Below, piece after piece: positions 18,372 to 27,525 of a stretch of 64,000 bases of DNA. Location of the stretch: assembly GCF_900108405.1 (NCBI RefSeq), contig NZ_FNXG01000005.1, positions 7,501-71,500 of the forward strand, read 5' to 3'. Under the pieces are notes generated by a model. The model made no database searches, was not told the DNA's origin, and was given only the letters and a program-made list of their open reading frames with translations. The first letter of the stretch is position 1. Every line of letters begins with the position of its first letter. Origin of the DNA: Paracoccus alkenifer. GTDB taxonomy: Bacteria > Pseudomonadota > Alphaproteobacteria > Rhodobacterales > Rhodobacteraceae. A program made the position numbers and the translations under genes.

Positions 18372-20276
18372 ATGAGACGCACGGACAGCCATGATGAGCT
18401 GATGCGATCGGGCCTGAACCTGATCCAGCAGGCGATTTCCATCTTTGACGCCGATCTGCGGCTGGCGCTGTGCAACCGTCCCTATCAGCAGATGTTCGAC
18501 CTGCCCGACCACCTGACCCGCCCCGGCGCGCCTTTCGGCGAAACCATCGCCTATCTGGTCGCGCGCGGCGAATACGGCCAGCCCGACGACCCGGCCGAGG
18601 CGGTGCGCATCCGGGTCGAACAGGCCCGCACCTTTCAGCCGCACTATATGGAACGCCTGCGCCCCGACGGCCGCACCATTTCCGTCGAGGGCGCGCCGCT
18701 GGCGCAAGGCGGCTGGGTCGCCGTCTATACCGACATCACCGAGATCAAGCGCACCGAGGCGCTGCTGCGCAGCCGCTCCGAAGAACTGTCCGACCAGCTC
18801 TTGCGCCACGCCGAACGGCTGTCGGCGGCGAACCGCGCGCTGGCCGCCACCAACGCCGCGCTTGAGGAAGCCAAGCGGGTGCTGACCGAGGCCGAGGCCC
18901 GCACCCGCCAGGTCACCGCCATGGTCCCCGCACATATCGCCCAGATCGACAGTCAGGGCCGCTATGTGTTTTCCAACAACCAGCTGGGCCGCGTCTTTCC
19001 CGGCGCCCCGAACGAGATTCTGGGCAAGACCTCGCCCGAGGTGCTGGGCGACACCGGCATCCGCCTGAACCCCGCGGTCGAACGCGCCCTGGCCGGGGAG
19101 CCGCAGGTGGTCGAGGTCACCCACACCGAATCGGGCCGCCGCATCCGGGTGGCGCTGACCCCCGATCTCGAAGGGCAGGGCGCCTATGTTCTGTCCACCG
19201 ACGTCAGCGCCGAGGTGAATTCGCGCGAGGCGCTGACCCATGCGGCGCGGCGGGAACTGGCGGCGCGGATGACCTCGGGGCTGGCGCATGATTTCGGCAA
19301 CCTGCTGACCATCATCCTGGGGTTGCAGGGCCGGCTGGCGCGGCTGACGCTGCCGCCCGAGGCCGCCGAGGCGGTGCAGGGCACGCTGGCGGCGGCCCGG
19401 CGCGGCGCGGTGCTGCTGGACCGCATCGCCACCATCACCGGGCCGCGGCGGCTGTCGCCGCAGCCGGTGAACCTGCCGGCGCTGCTGGACGAGATCGCGA
19501 CGATGGCGCGGCCCTCGCTGGGGCGGGGGCAGCGGCTGGTCATGGACATCGACCTGCCGGACGGGGCGCTGCTGCTCGACCCCGGATCGTTGCAGGATTC
19601 GATCCTGAACCTGATCCTGAACGCCCGTCACGCCACCGCCGCCGCGGGATCCGGCCCCGCCGCGGACACCCCCGAGGCCGTGATCCGCGTCACCGCACGC
19701 GCGCGCGGGCGCTGGCTGGAACTGACGATCACCGACAACGGCCCCGGATTTTCACCCGAGGCCCTGACCCGCGCGACCGAGCCGTTCTTTACCACCAAGC
19801 CCGGGCAGGGTTCCGGGCTGGGGTTGTCGATGGTCTATGACCAGACCAAGCTCGCCGGCGGCACGCTGCGGCTGGATAACGCCCCCGGCGGCGGCGGGCG
19901 GGTGCGGTTGCGCCTGCCCTATCAGCGCGTGGCGCCCCGGCTGGTGCTGCTGGTGGACGACGACGACGTGATCCGCGAGACCCTGCGCGACATGCTGACC
20001 GGCATGGGCCATCAGGTGATCGAGGCCGGCTCGCTGGCCGAGGCACGCTCGCTCTGCGATCTGCCGGGGCTGTCGGTGGTGCTGTCGGACCTGCAACTGG
20101 GCGACGGCTCGGGCGCCGATCTGGCCGATGCTGGCCCGCCGCTGCTGCTGATGACCGCCCGCCCGCCCGACGACCCCGCCCGCGCGGGGCTGGCCGGGCC
20201 GGTGCTGACCAAGCCCTTTGACGCCGCCGCGCTGTCGGCGCTGTTCGCCACCCTGCCCAAGGCCGAGGGACCATGA
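18372..20276 (+). CDS. PAS-domain hybrid histidine kinase
   Basis: A 634-residue soluble sensor kinase: an N-terminal PAS_7-type domain (about 10-128, LNLIQQAISIFDADLRLALCN...), a coiled-coil linker (130-182), a second PAS-like domain (about 183-285), a phosphoacceptor helix with His306 in LAHDFGNLL, an ATP-binding domain with N box ILNLILNARHA, G1 DNGPGF and G2 GQGSGLGL, and a C-terminal receiver (524-634) with Asp573 in SDLQLGDG. No membrane segment is seen, so the signal is cytoplasmic. The stop overlaps the following response regulator start (ATGA). I do not recognise the specific system. Confidence 0.9.
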   Translation: MRRTDSHDELMRSGLNLIQQAISIFDADLRLALCNRPYQQMFDLPDHLTRPGAPFGETIAYLVARGEYGQPDDPAEAVRIRVEQARTFQPHYMERLRPDGRTISVEGAPLAQGGWVAVYTDITEIKRTEALLRSRSEELSDQLLRHAERLSAANRALAATNAALEEAKRVLTEAEARTRQVTAMVPAHIAQIDSQGRYVFSNNQLGRVFPGAPNEILGKTSPEVLGDTGIRLNPAVERALAGEPQVVEVTHTESGRRIRVALTPDLEGQGAYVLSTDVSAEVNSREALTHAARRELAARMTSGLAHDFGNLLTIILGLQGRLARLTLPPEAAEAVQGTLAAARRGAVLLDRIATITGPRRLSPQPVNLPALLDEIATMARPSLGRGQRLVMDIDLPDGALLLDPGSLQDSILNLILNARHATAAAGSGPAADTPEAVIRVTARARGRWLELTITDNGPGFSPEALTRATEPFFTTKPGQGSGLGLSMVYDQTKLAGGTLRLDNAPGGGGRVRLRLPYQRVAPRLVLLVDDDDVIRETLRDMLTGMGHQVIEAGSLAEARSLCDLPGLSVVLSDLQLGDGSGADLADAGPPLLLMTARPPDDPARAGLAGPVLTKPFDAAALSALFATLPKAEGP

Positions 20277-20983
20277 CCAACGACCCGCCGCTGATCGCCA
20301 TTCTCGACGACGAACCCGACATCCGCCGCCTGCTGGCCGACACGCTCGAAGATGCGGGATTCCGCACCGCCAGCTTTGGCCGCGCGACCGAGTTCGAGGC
20401 CGCGCTGCGCCGCATGGCCCCCGACGCCTGCCTGATCGACCTTGGCCTGCCCGACCGCGACGGGCTGGCGCTGGTCCACCGGCTGGCCACGCAATCGGGC
20501 GCCGCGATCATCATCATCTCGGGGCGCGCGCAGGTGCAGGACCGGGTGACGGGGCTGGAACTGGGCGCCGACGACTACGTCATCAAGCCCTTCGACCCGG
20601 CCGAGGTGGTGGCCCGCATCCGCGCCCGCCTGCGCAAACCCGCGCGCGAAACCGCCCGCACCGGCCAGACCGCCAGTTTCGCGGGGTGGGCCGCCGACTT
20701 CGACCGCTATGCGCTGACCGCCCCCGACGGCGCGGAAACCCCGCTGAGCCATGCCGAGGCGGAAATGCTGCGCATGTTCCTTGACAGCCCGCGCCGGCTG
20801 ATCAGCCGCGCCCAGATGCTGGAATCGCTGGGCGGCACCGCCGGCGACAGCTTTGACCGCGCCATGGATGTGCGGATTTCGCGGCTGCGCACCAAGCTGG
20901 GCGAGGATCCTCGGAACCCGCGGCTGATCAAGACCATCTACGGCGCGGGCTATATCTTTCTGTCCGAGGTTATCTGGGGCTGA
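20273..20983 (+). CDS. OmpR-type response regulator
   Basis: A 236-residue DNA-binding regulator: receiver domain (1-115) with acidic pocket DDE 12-14, phosphoacceptor Asp56 in LIDLGLP and Lys105 in IKPFDPAE, then a winged-helix trans_reg_C domain (about 135-233, LSHAEAEMLRMFLDSPRRLISRAQMLE ... RAMDVRISRLRTKLGEDPRNPRLIKTIYGAGYIF). Coupled through a four-base overlap to the hybrid kinase. Because the kinase has its own receiver, phosphotransfer to this protein must be direct or pass through another carrier. The regulon is unknown. Confidence 0.92.
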   Translation: MTNDPPLIAILDDEPDIRRLLADTLEDAGFRTASFGRATEFEAALRRMAPDACLIDLGLPDRDGLALVHRLATQSGAAIIIISGRAQVQDRVTGLELGADDYVIKPFDPAEVVARIRARLRKPARETARTGQTASFAGWAADFDRYALTAPDGAETPLSHAEAEMLRMFLDSPRRLISRAQMLESLGGTAGDSFDRAMDVRISRLRTKLGEDPRNPRLIKTIYGAGYIFLSEVIWG

Positions 20984-20987
20984 GGGG

Positions 20988-21045
20988 CGGGGCTCTGCCC
21001 CGGCCGCTGCCGCGGCCCCCCCGGGATATTTACGGCAAGATGAAA
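20988..21045 (+). repeat. Composite intergenic repeat (hairpins plus GGGATATTT)
   Basis: CGGGGC-TCT-GCCCCG, then GGCCGC-TGCC-GCGGCC, then CCCCCGGGATATTT and a CAAGATGAAA end. It follows the regulator stop by five bases and lies between convergent genes, so the hairpins can also act as a terminator. Related to the copies near 13.4, 22.4, 34.3 and 54.3 kb. Confidence 0.65.
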
Positions 21046-21065
21046 CGGCAGGCCGCGGTGCCGTG

Positions 21066-22565
21066 TCAGCCGCAGCGCCGCAGCCGGGCGATAAAGAACC
21101 CGTCCAGCCCTCCCAGTTCGGGCCAGTGGTCGGGCCGGGTGCGGATCGCGCCCTGCGGGGTGATCCATTCCTCGGGCCAGTCGCCGGGCGCGGGCGGCTC
21201 GACCGCCAGTCCGGGATGGCGGGCAAGGGCGGTGGCCAGCTGCCCCTCGCCCTCGGCCGGATGCAGCGAGCAGACCGCATAGACCAGCCTTCCGCCCGGT
21301 TTCAGCAGGCCCGCCGCGTGGTTGATCAGCTGCGCCTGCAAGCGGACCAGCTCGGGGATCATCGCGCCGTCGCGGATCAACGGCAGCTCGGGGTGGCGGC
21401 GGATGGTGCCGGTGGCCGAACAGGGCGCGTCCAGCAGCACCGCGTCCAGGGGCGCGGACGGGGTCCAGCCCAGCGCATCGGCGGCGACGGTCTCGGCCTC
21501 AAGCCCGACGCGGGCAAGGTTCGCGGCCAGCCGCGCCAGCCGCTGGGGCGACAGGTCGATGGCGGTGACACGCGCCCCGGCGGCGGCCAGCTGCATGGTC
21601 TTGCCGCCCGGCGCGGCGCACAGATCGGCGACGGTTTCGCCCGGACGCGGCGCCAGCAGCCGCACCGGCAGCGCGGCGGCGGCGTCCTGCACCCACCAGT
21701 CGCCCTCGGCGTAGCCGGGCAGCGCCGTCACCTGCGCGCCGGATTGCAGCCGGTGGCTGCCGGTGGGCAGCGCCGCACCCGGCACCGGCACACCCGGCGC
21801 GCGCGGGGTCAGGTCCAGCGCCGCGCCGCGTTCATGCGCGGCCTCGATCGCGGCGGCGATGTCCTCGCCCCATTGCGCCACCACCGGGCGGCGCAGCCAG
21901 TCGGGCAGGCGCGGCGGCGATGCTGCGTCCCACGCGGCCTGTCTCTCGGCGGCGCGGCGCAGAACCGCGTTCACCATCCCCGCCGCGGCCTTGGCCTTGG
22001 CGCCGCCGGACCTCGCCAGCGCCACCGCGGCATTGACGGCGCCATGCGGCGCCTCGGCCCCGGCCAGCATCTCGGTCACGGCCAGTTGCAGCAGCTCCAT
22101 CACCTCTGGCCGCGGGCGGCGGTCGATCAGCCCGGCCAGCACCGCATCAGAGCGGCTGCGGTGGCGCAGGGTCATGGCGGCAAGCCTGCGGGCGCGGGCG
22201 CGCTCGGCGGGGGTCAGAGCCGGGGTCAGATCGGCCAGCGCCTCTTCGCCCTCGGCCAGGGTCACGCCCTCGCGCACCGCCGCCAGCAACCGCAGCGCCC
22301 CCCTGCGTGCCGCATGGGGCGCCGCAGGCGCGGGCTGCGCCCTGCCCTCGCCCCGATCCTTGCGGCCGCCCGGCTTTCGCGCAGGGTTTTTCGCCGCAGC
22401 GACACGCTTGGCAGCTTCTCCATTATCCAAATATCCCGGGGGGGCCGCCGCAGGCGGCGGGGGCGGCGCCCCCGGCTGCGGCGCCGGATCGACCGCCGCC
22501 CGCCGCTTCGGCCGCGCCTCGCCACCGGCCGTTTCCCGGCGATCATCGTCGTTTCGCTTGCCCAT
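21066..22565 (-). CDS. rsmB: 16S rRNA m5C967 methyltransferase RsmB-like
   Basis: A 499-residue member of the RsmB/NOP2 family. A NusB-like RNA-binding domain (about 85-215, ARRGALRLLAAVREG ... GMVNAVLRR) precedes the SAM-dependent methyltransferase domain, with CAAPGGKT (SAM site), DAPCSATGTIRRHPE (motif IV Cys) and VYAVCSLHPAEGE (motif VI catalytic Cys). It methylates a cytosine of 16S rRNA in ribosome assembly. The first 80 residues are a Pro/Ala/Arg-rich extension that includes a translated copy of a dispersed repeat (GYLDNGEA region). No ATG, GTG or TTG occurs in frame between that repeat and the NusB domain, so the extension seems to be translated. Confidence 0.92.
   Translation of the reverse strand: MGKRNDDDRRETAGGEARPKRRAAVDPAPQPGAPPPPPAAAPPGYLDNGEAAKRVAAAKNPARKPGGRKDRGEGRAQPAPAAPHAARRGALRLLAAVREGVTLAEGEEALADLTPALTPAERARARRLAAMTLRHRSRSDAVLAGLIDRRPRPEVMELLQLAVTEMLAGAEAPHGAVNAAVALARSGGAKAKAAAGMVNAVLRRAAERQAAWDAASPPRLPDWLRRPVVAQWGEDIAAAIEAAHERGAALDLTPRAPGVPVPGAALPTGSHRLQSGAQVTALPGYAEGDWWVQDAAAALPVRLLAPRPGETVADLCAAPGGKTMQLAAAGARVTAIDLSPQRLARLAANLARVGLEAETVAADALGWTPSAPLDAVLLDAPCSATGTIRRHPELPLIRDGAMIPELVRLQAQLINHAAGLLKPGGRLVYAVCSLHPAEGEGQLATALARHPGLAVEPPAPGDWPEEWITPQGAIRTRPDHWPELGGLDGFFIARLRRCG
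22415..22473 (-). repeat. Composite repeat inside the rsmB reading frame
   Basis: On the minus strand: GGGGGC-GCC-GCCCCC, GCCGCC-TGC-GGCGGC, then CCCGGGATATTT, GGATAATGGAGAAG. Same plan as the intergenic copy at 34232-34290, but here it lies within codons of the RsmB N-terminal extension. Confidence 0.7.
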
Positions 22566-22621
22566 CGTCCCCGCGATCCCTAGCTAGAGGCAACCGATAC
22601 GCAATCAGCGCAGGGTTTTCC

Positions 22622-22834
22622 ATGACCACGCAGACCGACGCCACGCCCCTCCCGGAAGATCGCCCCGAATGGGCGCATCTGCCACCCGCCGCCCGCCGCG
22701 CCCTGGCCGAGGCCGAGGAACGCCGCCGCACCACCCCGCCGCTGGATCTCGCCCCCGAACTCGGCGGTCGCGACGGCCCCGAGCCGGTGCGCTACGGCGA
22801 TTACGAACGCAAAGGCATCGCGGTCGATTTCTAG
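22622..22834 (+). CDS. DUF1674 / SDHAF4-like succinate dehydrogenase assembly factor
   Basis: A 70-residue protein whose C-terminal block GGRDGPEPVRYGDYERKGIAVDF carries the invariant DUF1674 motif (G-x-DGPEPTRYGDWE-x-KG-x-x-x-DF). The eukaryotic homologue Sdh8/SDHAF4 chaperones the flavinated SdhA subunit; the bacterial role is inferred from that. The N-terminal half is charged and low in complexity, as usual. It starts at ATG 22622, diverging from rsmB, and ends ten bases before the convergent dadA stop. Confidence 0.88.
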   Translation: MTTQTDATPLPEDRPEWAHLPPAARRALAEAEERRRTTPPLDLAPELGGRDGPEPVRYGDYERKGIAVDF

Positions 22835-22844
22835 GCGCGGGGCC

Positions 22845-24146
22845 TCAGGCCGGCGCCGCCTGCGGCAGCGACCGGGCGCGCCCGACACCGCCGCGCAGAT
22901 AGCGCGCATACCCCAGATCGTCGGCGCGGATCTCGGGCGTGCGGCCGCTGATCAGATCGGCCAGCAGCCGCCCCGAGCCCGCCGCCATCGTCCAGCCCAG
23001 CGTGCCGTGCCCGGTATTCAGCCACAGGTTCCCGACCGGGGTCGCCCCCACGATCGGCGTCCCATCCGGAGTCATCGGCCGCAGCCCGGTCCAGAACGTG
23101 GCATCGTCCAGATCGCCGGCGCCGCCGAACAGCTCGCCCACCGATTTCGCCAGCGTCGCGCGCCGCCGCGGCGACAGCGACAGGTCGAACCCGGCCAGTT
23201 CCGCCAGCCCGCCCACGCGGATACGGTCGCCCAGCCGGGTGATCGCCACCTTGTAGGTTTCGTCCATCACCGTGCTGACCGGGGCGCGGCTTTCGTCGAC
23301 GATGGGGATGGTCAGCGAATAGCCCTTGACCGGATGCACCGGCAGCCGCAGCCCCAGGGGCGCGACCAGCGCCGGCGAATAGCTGCCCAGCGCCACCACG
23401 AACCCGTCCGCGACCAGCCGCCCGGCCGAGGTCCGCGCCGCCTCGATCCGCGACGCGGTGCCTTCCAGCGCGTGAATGCTGGTGTCGTAAAGGAAACGCA
23501 CCCCCTCGGCCGCGGCCATCTCGGCTAGCGACTGGGTAAAGATCAGGCAATCGCCGGTCTCGTCGCCGGGCAGGCGCAGCCCGCCCTTGAGCAGGTGGCG
23601 GGCATGGGCCAGCCCCGGCTCGGCCGCGACGCAGCCGTCGGCGTCCAGCAGCTCATGCGCGACCCCGTCGGCGCGCAGCATCGCCACATCCTTGCCAATG
23701 GCGCGCAGCTGCTTGTCCTCGCGAAACACCTGCAAGGTGCCCAGCGTGCGTTCGTCGTAACGGATGCCGGTTTCGGACCGCAGCGCGCCCAGGCAGTCGC
23801 GCGAATACATCGCCAGCCGCATCATCCGCGATTTGTTGGTGGCATAGGCGCCCGAGGTGCAGTTCCGCAGCATCTGCATCATCCAGCGCGCGCGCACCGG
23901 ATCGGCCGATGCGTGCAGCACCAGCGGCGCATGGCGCTGGAACAGCCATTTCAGCGCCTTTTGCGGGATGCCGGGCGCAGCCCAGGGGGTCGAGTAGCCG
24001 GGCGAGATCTCGCCGGCATTGGCAAACGAAGTCTCCAGCGCCGCAGCGGGCTGGCGGTCCACCACCGTCACCTCGTGCCCGGCACGGGCGAGATACCAGG
24101 CGCTGGTGACGCCGATCACCCCGGCGCCCAGAACGACGATCTTCAT
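22845..24146 (-). CDS. dadA: D-amino acid dehydrogenase
   Basis: A 433-residue FAD-dependent oxidase (DAO family) that deaminates D-amino acids, chiefly D-alanine, feeding electrons to the membrane respiratory chain. The FAD-binding [26 protein letters not shown] is at the N-terminus. [30 protein letters not shown] and the C-terminal [24 protein letters not shown] are diagnostic of DadA. The start MKIVVLGAG at 24146 has GGAGG nine bases upstream; the longer frame has 32 unrelated residues. No dadX racemase or Lrp-type regulator is adjacent. Confidence 0.94.
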   Translation of the reverse strand: MKIVVLGAGVIGVTSAWYLARAGHEVTVVDRQPAAALETSFANAGEISPGYSTPWAAPGIPQKALKWLFQRHAPLVLHASADPVRARWMMQMLRNCTSGAYATNKSRMMRLAMYSRDCLGALRSETGIRYDERTLGTLQVFREDKQLRAIGKDVAMLRADGVAHELLDADGCVAAEPGLAHARHLLKGGLRLPGDETGDCLIFTQSLAEMAAAEGVRFLYDTSIHALEGTASRIEAARTSAGRLVADGFVVALGSYSPALVAPLGLRLPVHPVKGYSLTIPIVDESRAPVSTVMDETYKVAITRLGDRIRVGGLAELAGFDLSLSPRRRATLAKSVGELFGGAGDLDDATFWTGLRPMTPDGTPIVGATPVGNLWLNTGHGTLGWTMAAGSGRLLADLISGRTPEIRADDLGYARYLRGGVGRARSLPQAAPA

Positions 24147-24341
24147 GGCAGCAATCCTCCCCACCGGATATTGCACCGAAGATCGTCCCGGAGACGCAGA
24201 ATGTGCTGCCTGAATTGCCCGGAATTTCCGCAACATGCGCAAATTCCTTCGATATATTCATATAATCCCACAAGATCTTTGCGCCGCATCGCAGCAAGAC
24301 CGCGAATCGTCCGCACGGCCCCGCGTGCCTCACGGCCGCAG

Positions 24342-24413
24342 GGGTATTTGGGCCAGAAAGAAGCCGCTCGCACCGCAAGACCCCGGCAGGGCTTCTTTCT
24401 GGTCCAAATACCC
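24342..24413. repeat. Paired-arm inverted repeat (GGGTATTT/CCAGAAAGAAG), dadA-dapB gap
   Basis: Left arm 24342-24364 and right arm 24391-24413 are 23 bases each and pair with one G/T exception, around a 26-base spacer. The arm reads GGGTATTT, three variable bases, CCAGAAAGAAGC. The element lies 32 bases beyond the dapB stop, where it could end that transcript; no T tract follows. Confidence 0.85.
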
Positions 24414-24445
24414 GGCGGCGGCGCAGACAGGCATGGCCGCGCCGG

Positions 24446-25261
24446 TTACAGCCCCAGCACGTCCGCCATGTCGTATTCCCCCGGCCCCTTGTCCTGTCCC
24501 CACAGCGCCGCGCGCAGGGCGCCGCGGGCAAAGATGGCGCGGTCGGTGGCCAGGTGGCGCAGCACCACCCGCTCGCCGTCGGCGGCAAAGATCACGTCGT
24601 GTTCGCCCACGATGTCGCCGCCGCGGATCGCCGAAAACCCGATGCTGCCCGGCACCCGCGCGCCGGTGATCCCTTCGCGCGCGGGCACGCGCAGCGCGTC
24701 CAGCGTGGTGCCGCGGCCCTCGGCGGCGGCCTCGCCCAGCATCAGCGCGGTGCCCGAGGGGGCATCGACCTTGTGGCGGTGGTGCGCCTCGACGATCTCG
24801 ATGTCCCAATCCGTGCCCAGCGCCGCGGCCACGCGTCGGGTCAGCCCGACCAGCAGGTTCACCCCCAGGCTCATGTTCCCCGCCCGGATGATCGGCGCAT
24901 GGCGGGCGGCGGCGGCGATGCGGCGCAGGTCGTCCGCGTCCAGCCCGGTGGTGCCGATTACATGCACCGCCCGCGCCTGTGCGGTCAGTTCCGCATAGGC
25001 GACCGTCGCCGCCGGAGAGGTAAAGTCGATCAGCGCCTGCGCCTGCGCGATGGTCGCCACCGCGTCGTCGCTGACCGCCAGCCCCAGCGCCGCGCCGCCC
25101 ATGGCCGTGCCCAGATCCTGCCCGACCCAGCCGTGCCCCGCGCGTTCCAGCGCCCCCGCCAGCCGGCATTCGTCCGATTCCAGCACCGCCTGCGCCAGCA
25201 TCCGCCCCATACGGCCCGACACGCCCGCCACCACGATCCCGGGCTTGTGCATCTGATCCAT
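24446..25261 (-). CDS. dapB: 4-hydroxy-tetrahydrodipicolinate reductase
   Basis: Second committed step of lysine/diaminopimelate synthesis, reducing the DapA product with NAD(P)H. The 271-residue protein has the nucleotide-binding [12 protein letters not shown] motif at the N-terminus, the DFTSP loop, [10 protein letters not shown], and the catalytic [16 protein letters not shown] block with the conserved His-His/Lys set. The start at 25261 follows AGGGGG at a good spacing. It diverges from rbfA. dapF lies about 14 kb away in this window, so the pathway genes are scattered. Confidence 0.95.
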   Translation of the reverse strand: MDQMHKPGIVVAGVSGRMGRMLAQAVLESDECRLAGALERAGHGWVGQDLGTAMGGAALGLAVSDDAVATIAQAQALIDFTSPAATVAYAELTAQARAVHVIGTTGLDADDLRRIAAAARHAPIIRAGNMSLGVNLLVGLTRRVAAALGTDWDIEIVEAHHRHKVDAPSGTALMLGEAAAEGRGTTLDALRVPAREGITGARVPGSIGFSAIRGGDIVGEHDVIFAADGERVVLRHLATDRAIFARGALRAALWGQDKGPGEYDMADVLGL

Positions 25262-25329
25262 CGCGTCCCCCTTTTTGGCAAAGCTCTAGCCCGTTGCGGC
25301 GGACCCTGCGACCCCCTAGATGGGACCAC

Positions 25330-25770
25330 ATGGCAAACAATCGCTTTCAATCCGGTCACGGCCCCTCGCAGCGCCAGTTGCGCGTGGGCGAGCTGATCCG
25401 GCGCACCCTGTCCGACGTGCTGGCGCGCGGCGACGTGCATGACCCGGATCTGAACCGCCACTCGATCACCGTGGGCGAGGTGCGGACCTCGCCCGATCTC
25501 AAGGTGGCGACGGCCTATGTGCTGCCTCTGGGCGGGCAGGACGCCGAACAGGCGCTTGAGGCGCTGCGCGCCAATGCGCGCGAGTTGCGCCATCTGGTCG
25601 CCCGCGGCCTGACGCTGAAATACGCGCCCGCCCTGCGATTCGTGCTGGACGAGACCTTCGACCGCATGGACGACACCCGCCGGCTGCTGGCCGACGAACG
25701 CGTGCGCCGCGATGTCGAGCGCGGCGAGGATGGGGATGGGGACGGGGACGACCGGGACGATGATCGCTGA
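25330..25770 (+). CDS. rbfA: 30S ribosome-binding factor A
   Basis: A 146-residue ribosome maturation factor that binds the 30S subunit near the 16S 5' helix, important at low temperature. The KH-like domain is recognisable ([64 protein letters not shown]). The C-terminal tail is Asp/Gly-rich ([14 protein letters not shown]). The last eleven bases overlap the next gene, whose ATG is at 25760. Confidence 0.94.
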   Translation: MANNRFQSGHGPSQRQLRVGELIRRTLSDVLARGDVHDPDLNRHSITVGEVRTSPDLKVATAYVLPLGGQDAEQALEALRANARELRHLVARGLTLKYAPALRFVLDETFDRMDDTRRLLADERVRRDVERGEDGDGDGDDRDDDR

Positions 25771-26515
25771 TCTCAAGCGCCGGCTGGGGTTGGCGGTGGG
25801 CGCGCTGGTGGCGATGACCCTGCCCGCGCTGGCCGACATCTGCGACACCCACCAGTTCGAGGGCGTCCGCTACGCCGTCTGCACCGTCACCGGCGACCGG
25901 CAGGACCGGCTGCGCCTGTGGCTGGACGATGCCGACGGCCGCCCCTTGGGCGAATTTCGCGCCATCCGCCAGCAGCTTGCCCCCGGCGAGGTGCTGGATT
26001 TCGCCATGAATGCCGGGATGTATCACGCCGATTATTCGCCGGTCGGGCTGTTTCGTTCGGACGAGGCCGAGCGGGGCGAGGTCATCACCACGGGCGGAGG
26101 CGGCAATTTCGGGCTGCTGCCGAACGGGGTGTTCTGCGTGGGCGCAAAGGCCCCGTTCCAGGTGATCGAAAGCCGCCGTTTCGCCGAGCTGCGCCCGCAG
26201 TGCCGGCTGGCCACCCAGTCCGGCCCGCTGCTGCTGATCGACGGCGAGCTGCACCCGCGTTTCCTGCCCGACAGCGACAGCCGTTACATCCGCAACGGCG
26301 TCGGCGTGTCGCGCGACATGCAAACGGCGTGGTTTGCGATCTCGGACCGGGCGGTGACGTTCCACGAATTCGCGCGGTTCTTCCGCGAGGGCCTGGGCGC
26401 GCGCAATGCGCTGTATTTCGACGGCTCGATCAGCCGGCTTTACGCGCCTGCGCTGCGCCGGGCCGACTGGGGCCGGCGGATGGGCCCGATCATCGGCTAT
26501 GTGAGCACCCCCTGA
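25760..26515 (+). CDS. Exported phosphodiester glycosidase-like (NAGPA/DUF2233) protein
   Basis: About 251 residues. The N-terminus is a signal peptide or anchor ([28 protein letters not shown]). The body fits the NAGPA/DUF2233 family: [84 protein letters not shown]. Family members remove or bind sugar-phosphodiester groups on cell-surface material; the substrate here is unknown. It overlaps rbfA by eleven bases and its TGA overlaps the truB ATG, so it is embedded in a translation-factor operon to which it has no obvious link. Confidence 0.8.
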   Translation: MIADLKRRLGLAVGALVAMTLPALADICDTHQFEGVRYAVCTVTGDRQDRLRLWLDDADGRPLGEFRAIRQQLAPGEVLDFAMNAGMYHADYSPVGLFRSDEAERGEVITTGGGGNFGLLPNGVFCVGAKAPFQVIESRRFAELRPQCRLATQSGPLLLIDGELHPRFLPDSDSRYIRNGVGVSRDMQTAWFAISDRAVTFHEFARFFREGLGARNALYFDGSISRLYAPALRRADWGRRMGPIIGYVSTP

Positions 26516-27408
26516 TGGCACGAAAAAAGGGCCGCGAGATTTCCGGCTGGCTGCTGGTGGACAAGCCCGCGGGCGTGGGCTCGACCGATGTGGTCGGCCG
26601 GGTGCGCTGGGCGCTGGACGCGAAAAAGGCCGGCCACGCCGGCACGCTGGACCCCGATGCAACCGGGCTGCTGGCGGTGGCGCTGGGCGAGGCGACCAAG
26701 ACCGTGCCCTATCTGACCGAGGCCCTGAAAGCCTATGATTTCACGGTGAACTGGGGGGCGGAAACCGCGACCGACGATGCCTCGGGCGAGGTGCTACAGA
26801 GATCCGACGCCCGCCCCTCGGCGCGCGCCATCCACGACGCGCTGCCCGTATTCCGCGGCGACATCATGCAGGTGCCTCCCGCAGTCTCTGCCGTCAAGGT
26901 GGACGGGGCGCGCGCCTATGACCTTGCGCGCGAGGGCGAGGATTTCACCCTTGCCGCCCGCCCGTTATGGGTCGAGGAACTGACGCTGCTTGCGACCCGC
27001 GACGATCAGGCCGACCTGCGGCTGGTCTGCGGCAAGGGCGGCTATGTCCGTGCCATCGCCCGCGATCTGGGCCGGGCGCTGGGGTGCCTTGGCCATGTCC
27101 ACAGCCTGCGCCGGGTCTGGTCGGGGCCGTTCGACGTGGCCGACGCGATCCCGTTCGAGCGGATCGACCGCACCGCGCAGGCGGAACTGGACTCGGCGCT
27201 GCTGCCGATCCAGGCGGCGCTGGACCTGCCGCAGATGCGCGCCTCGGACCAGGGCGCGGCCCGCATCGCCAACGGCAACCCCGGGCAGGTGCTGGACCAT
27301 GGCGACTACGGGGCCGAGGTCTGGGTCAGCCACGACGACCGTGCGATCGCCATCGGCCGCTACATGGGCGGTGAGGTCCACCCCTCGCGCGTGTTCGTGC
27401 GGCCCTGA
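26515..27408 (+). CDS. truB: tRNA pseudouridine(55) synthase
   Basis: A 297-residue enzyme isomerising U55 in the T loop of tRNAs. The N-terminus has [17 protein letters not shown], and the catalytic Asp46 lies in [39 protein letters not shown] and [16 protein letters not shown] follow, with a C-terminal PUA-like extension. The start is ATG 26515, sharing one base with the preceding TGA. rbfA upstream is a common neighbour of truB. It ends just before a paired-arm repeat that separates it from the convergent MFS gene. Confidence 0.95.
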   Translation: MARKKGREISGWLLVDKPAGVGSTDVVGRVRWALDAKKAGHAGTLDPDATGLLAVALGEATKTVPYLTEALKAYDFTVNWGAETATDDASGEVLQRSDARPSARAIHDALPVFRGDIMQVPPAVSAVKVDGARAYDLAREGEDFTLAARPLWVEELTLLATRDDQADLRLVCGKGGYVRAIARDLGRALGCLGHVHSLRRVWSGPFDVADAIPFERIDRTAQAELDSALLPIQAALDLPQMRASDQGAARIANGNPGQVLDHGDYGAEVWVSHDDRAIAIGRYMGGEVHPSRVFVRP

Positions 27409-27441
27409 ACCGGCAGCGCCGCACCCCGCGTTACCGCTGAA

Positions 27442-27505
27442 ATGGGTATTTGAGCCAGAAAGAAGCCCGCCGCGTCGGAAACTTCTTTCTGGTCAAAATA
27501 CCCAT
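27442..27505. repeat. Paired-arm inverted repeat, truB-MFS gap
   Basis: Arms 27442-27465 and 27482-27505 (24 bases each) pair except for a three-base internal loop (GAG opposite TCA). The spacer is 16 bases. It lies between convergent genes, 33 bases after truB and 20 bases after the MFS stop, so a bidirectional terminator role is possible. Confidence 0.85.
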
Positions 27506-27525
27506 GCGACGGCGCCGCGGGCAGG

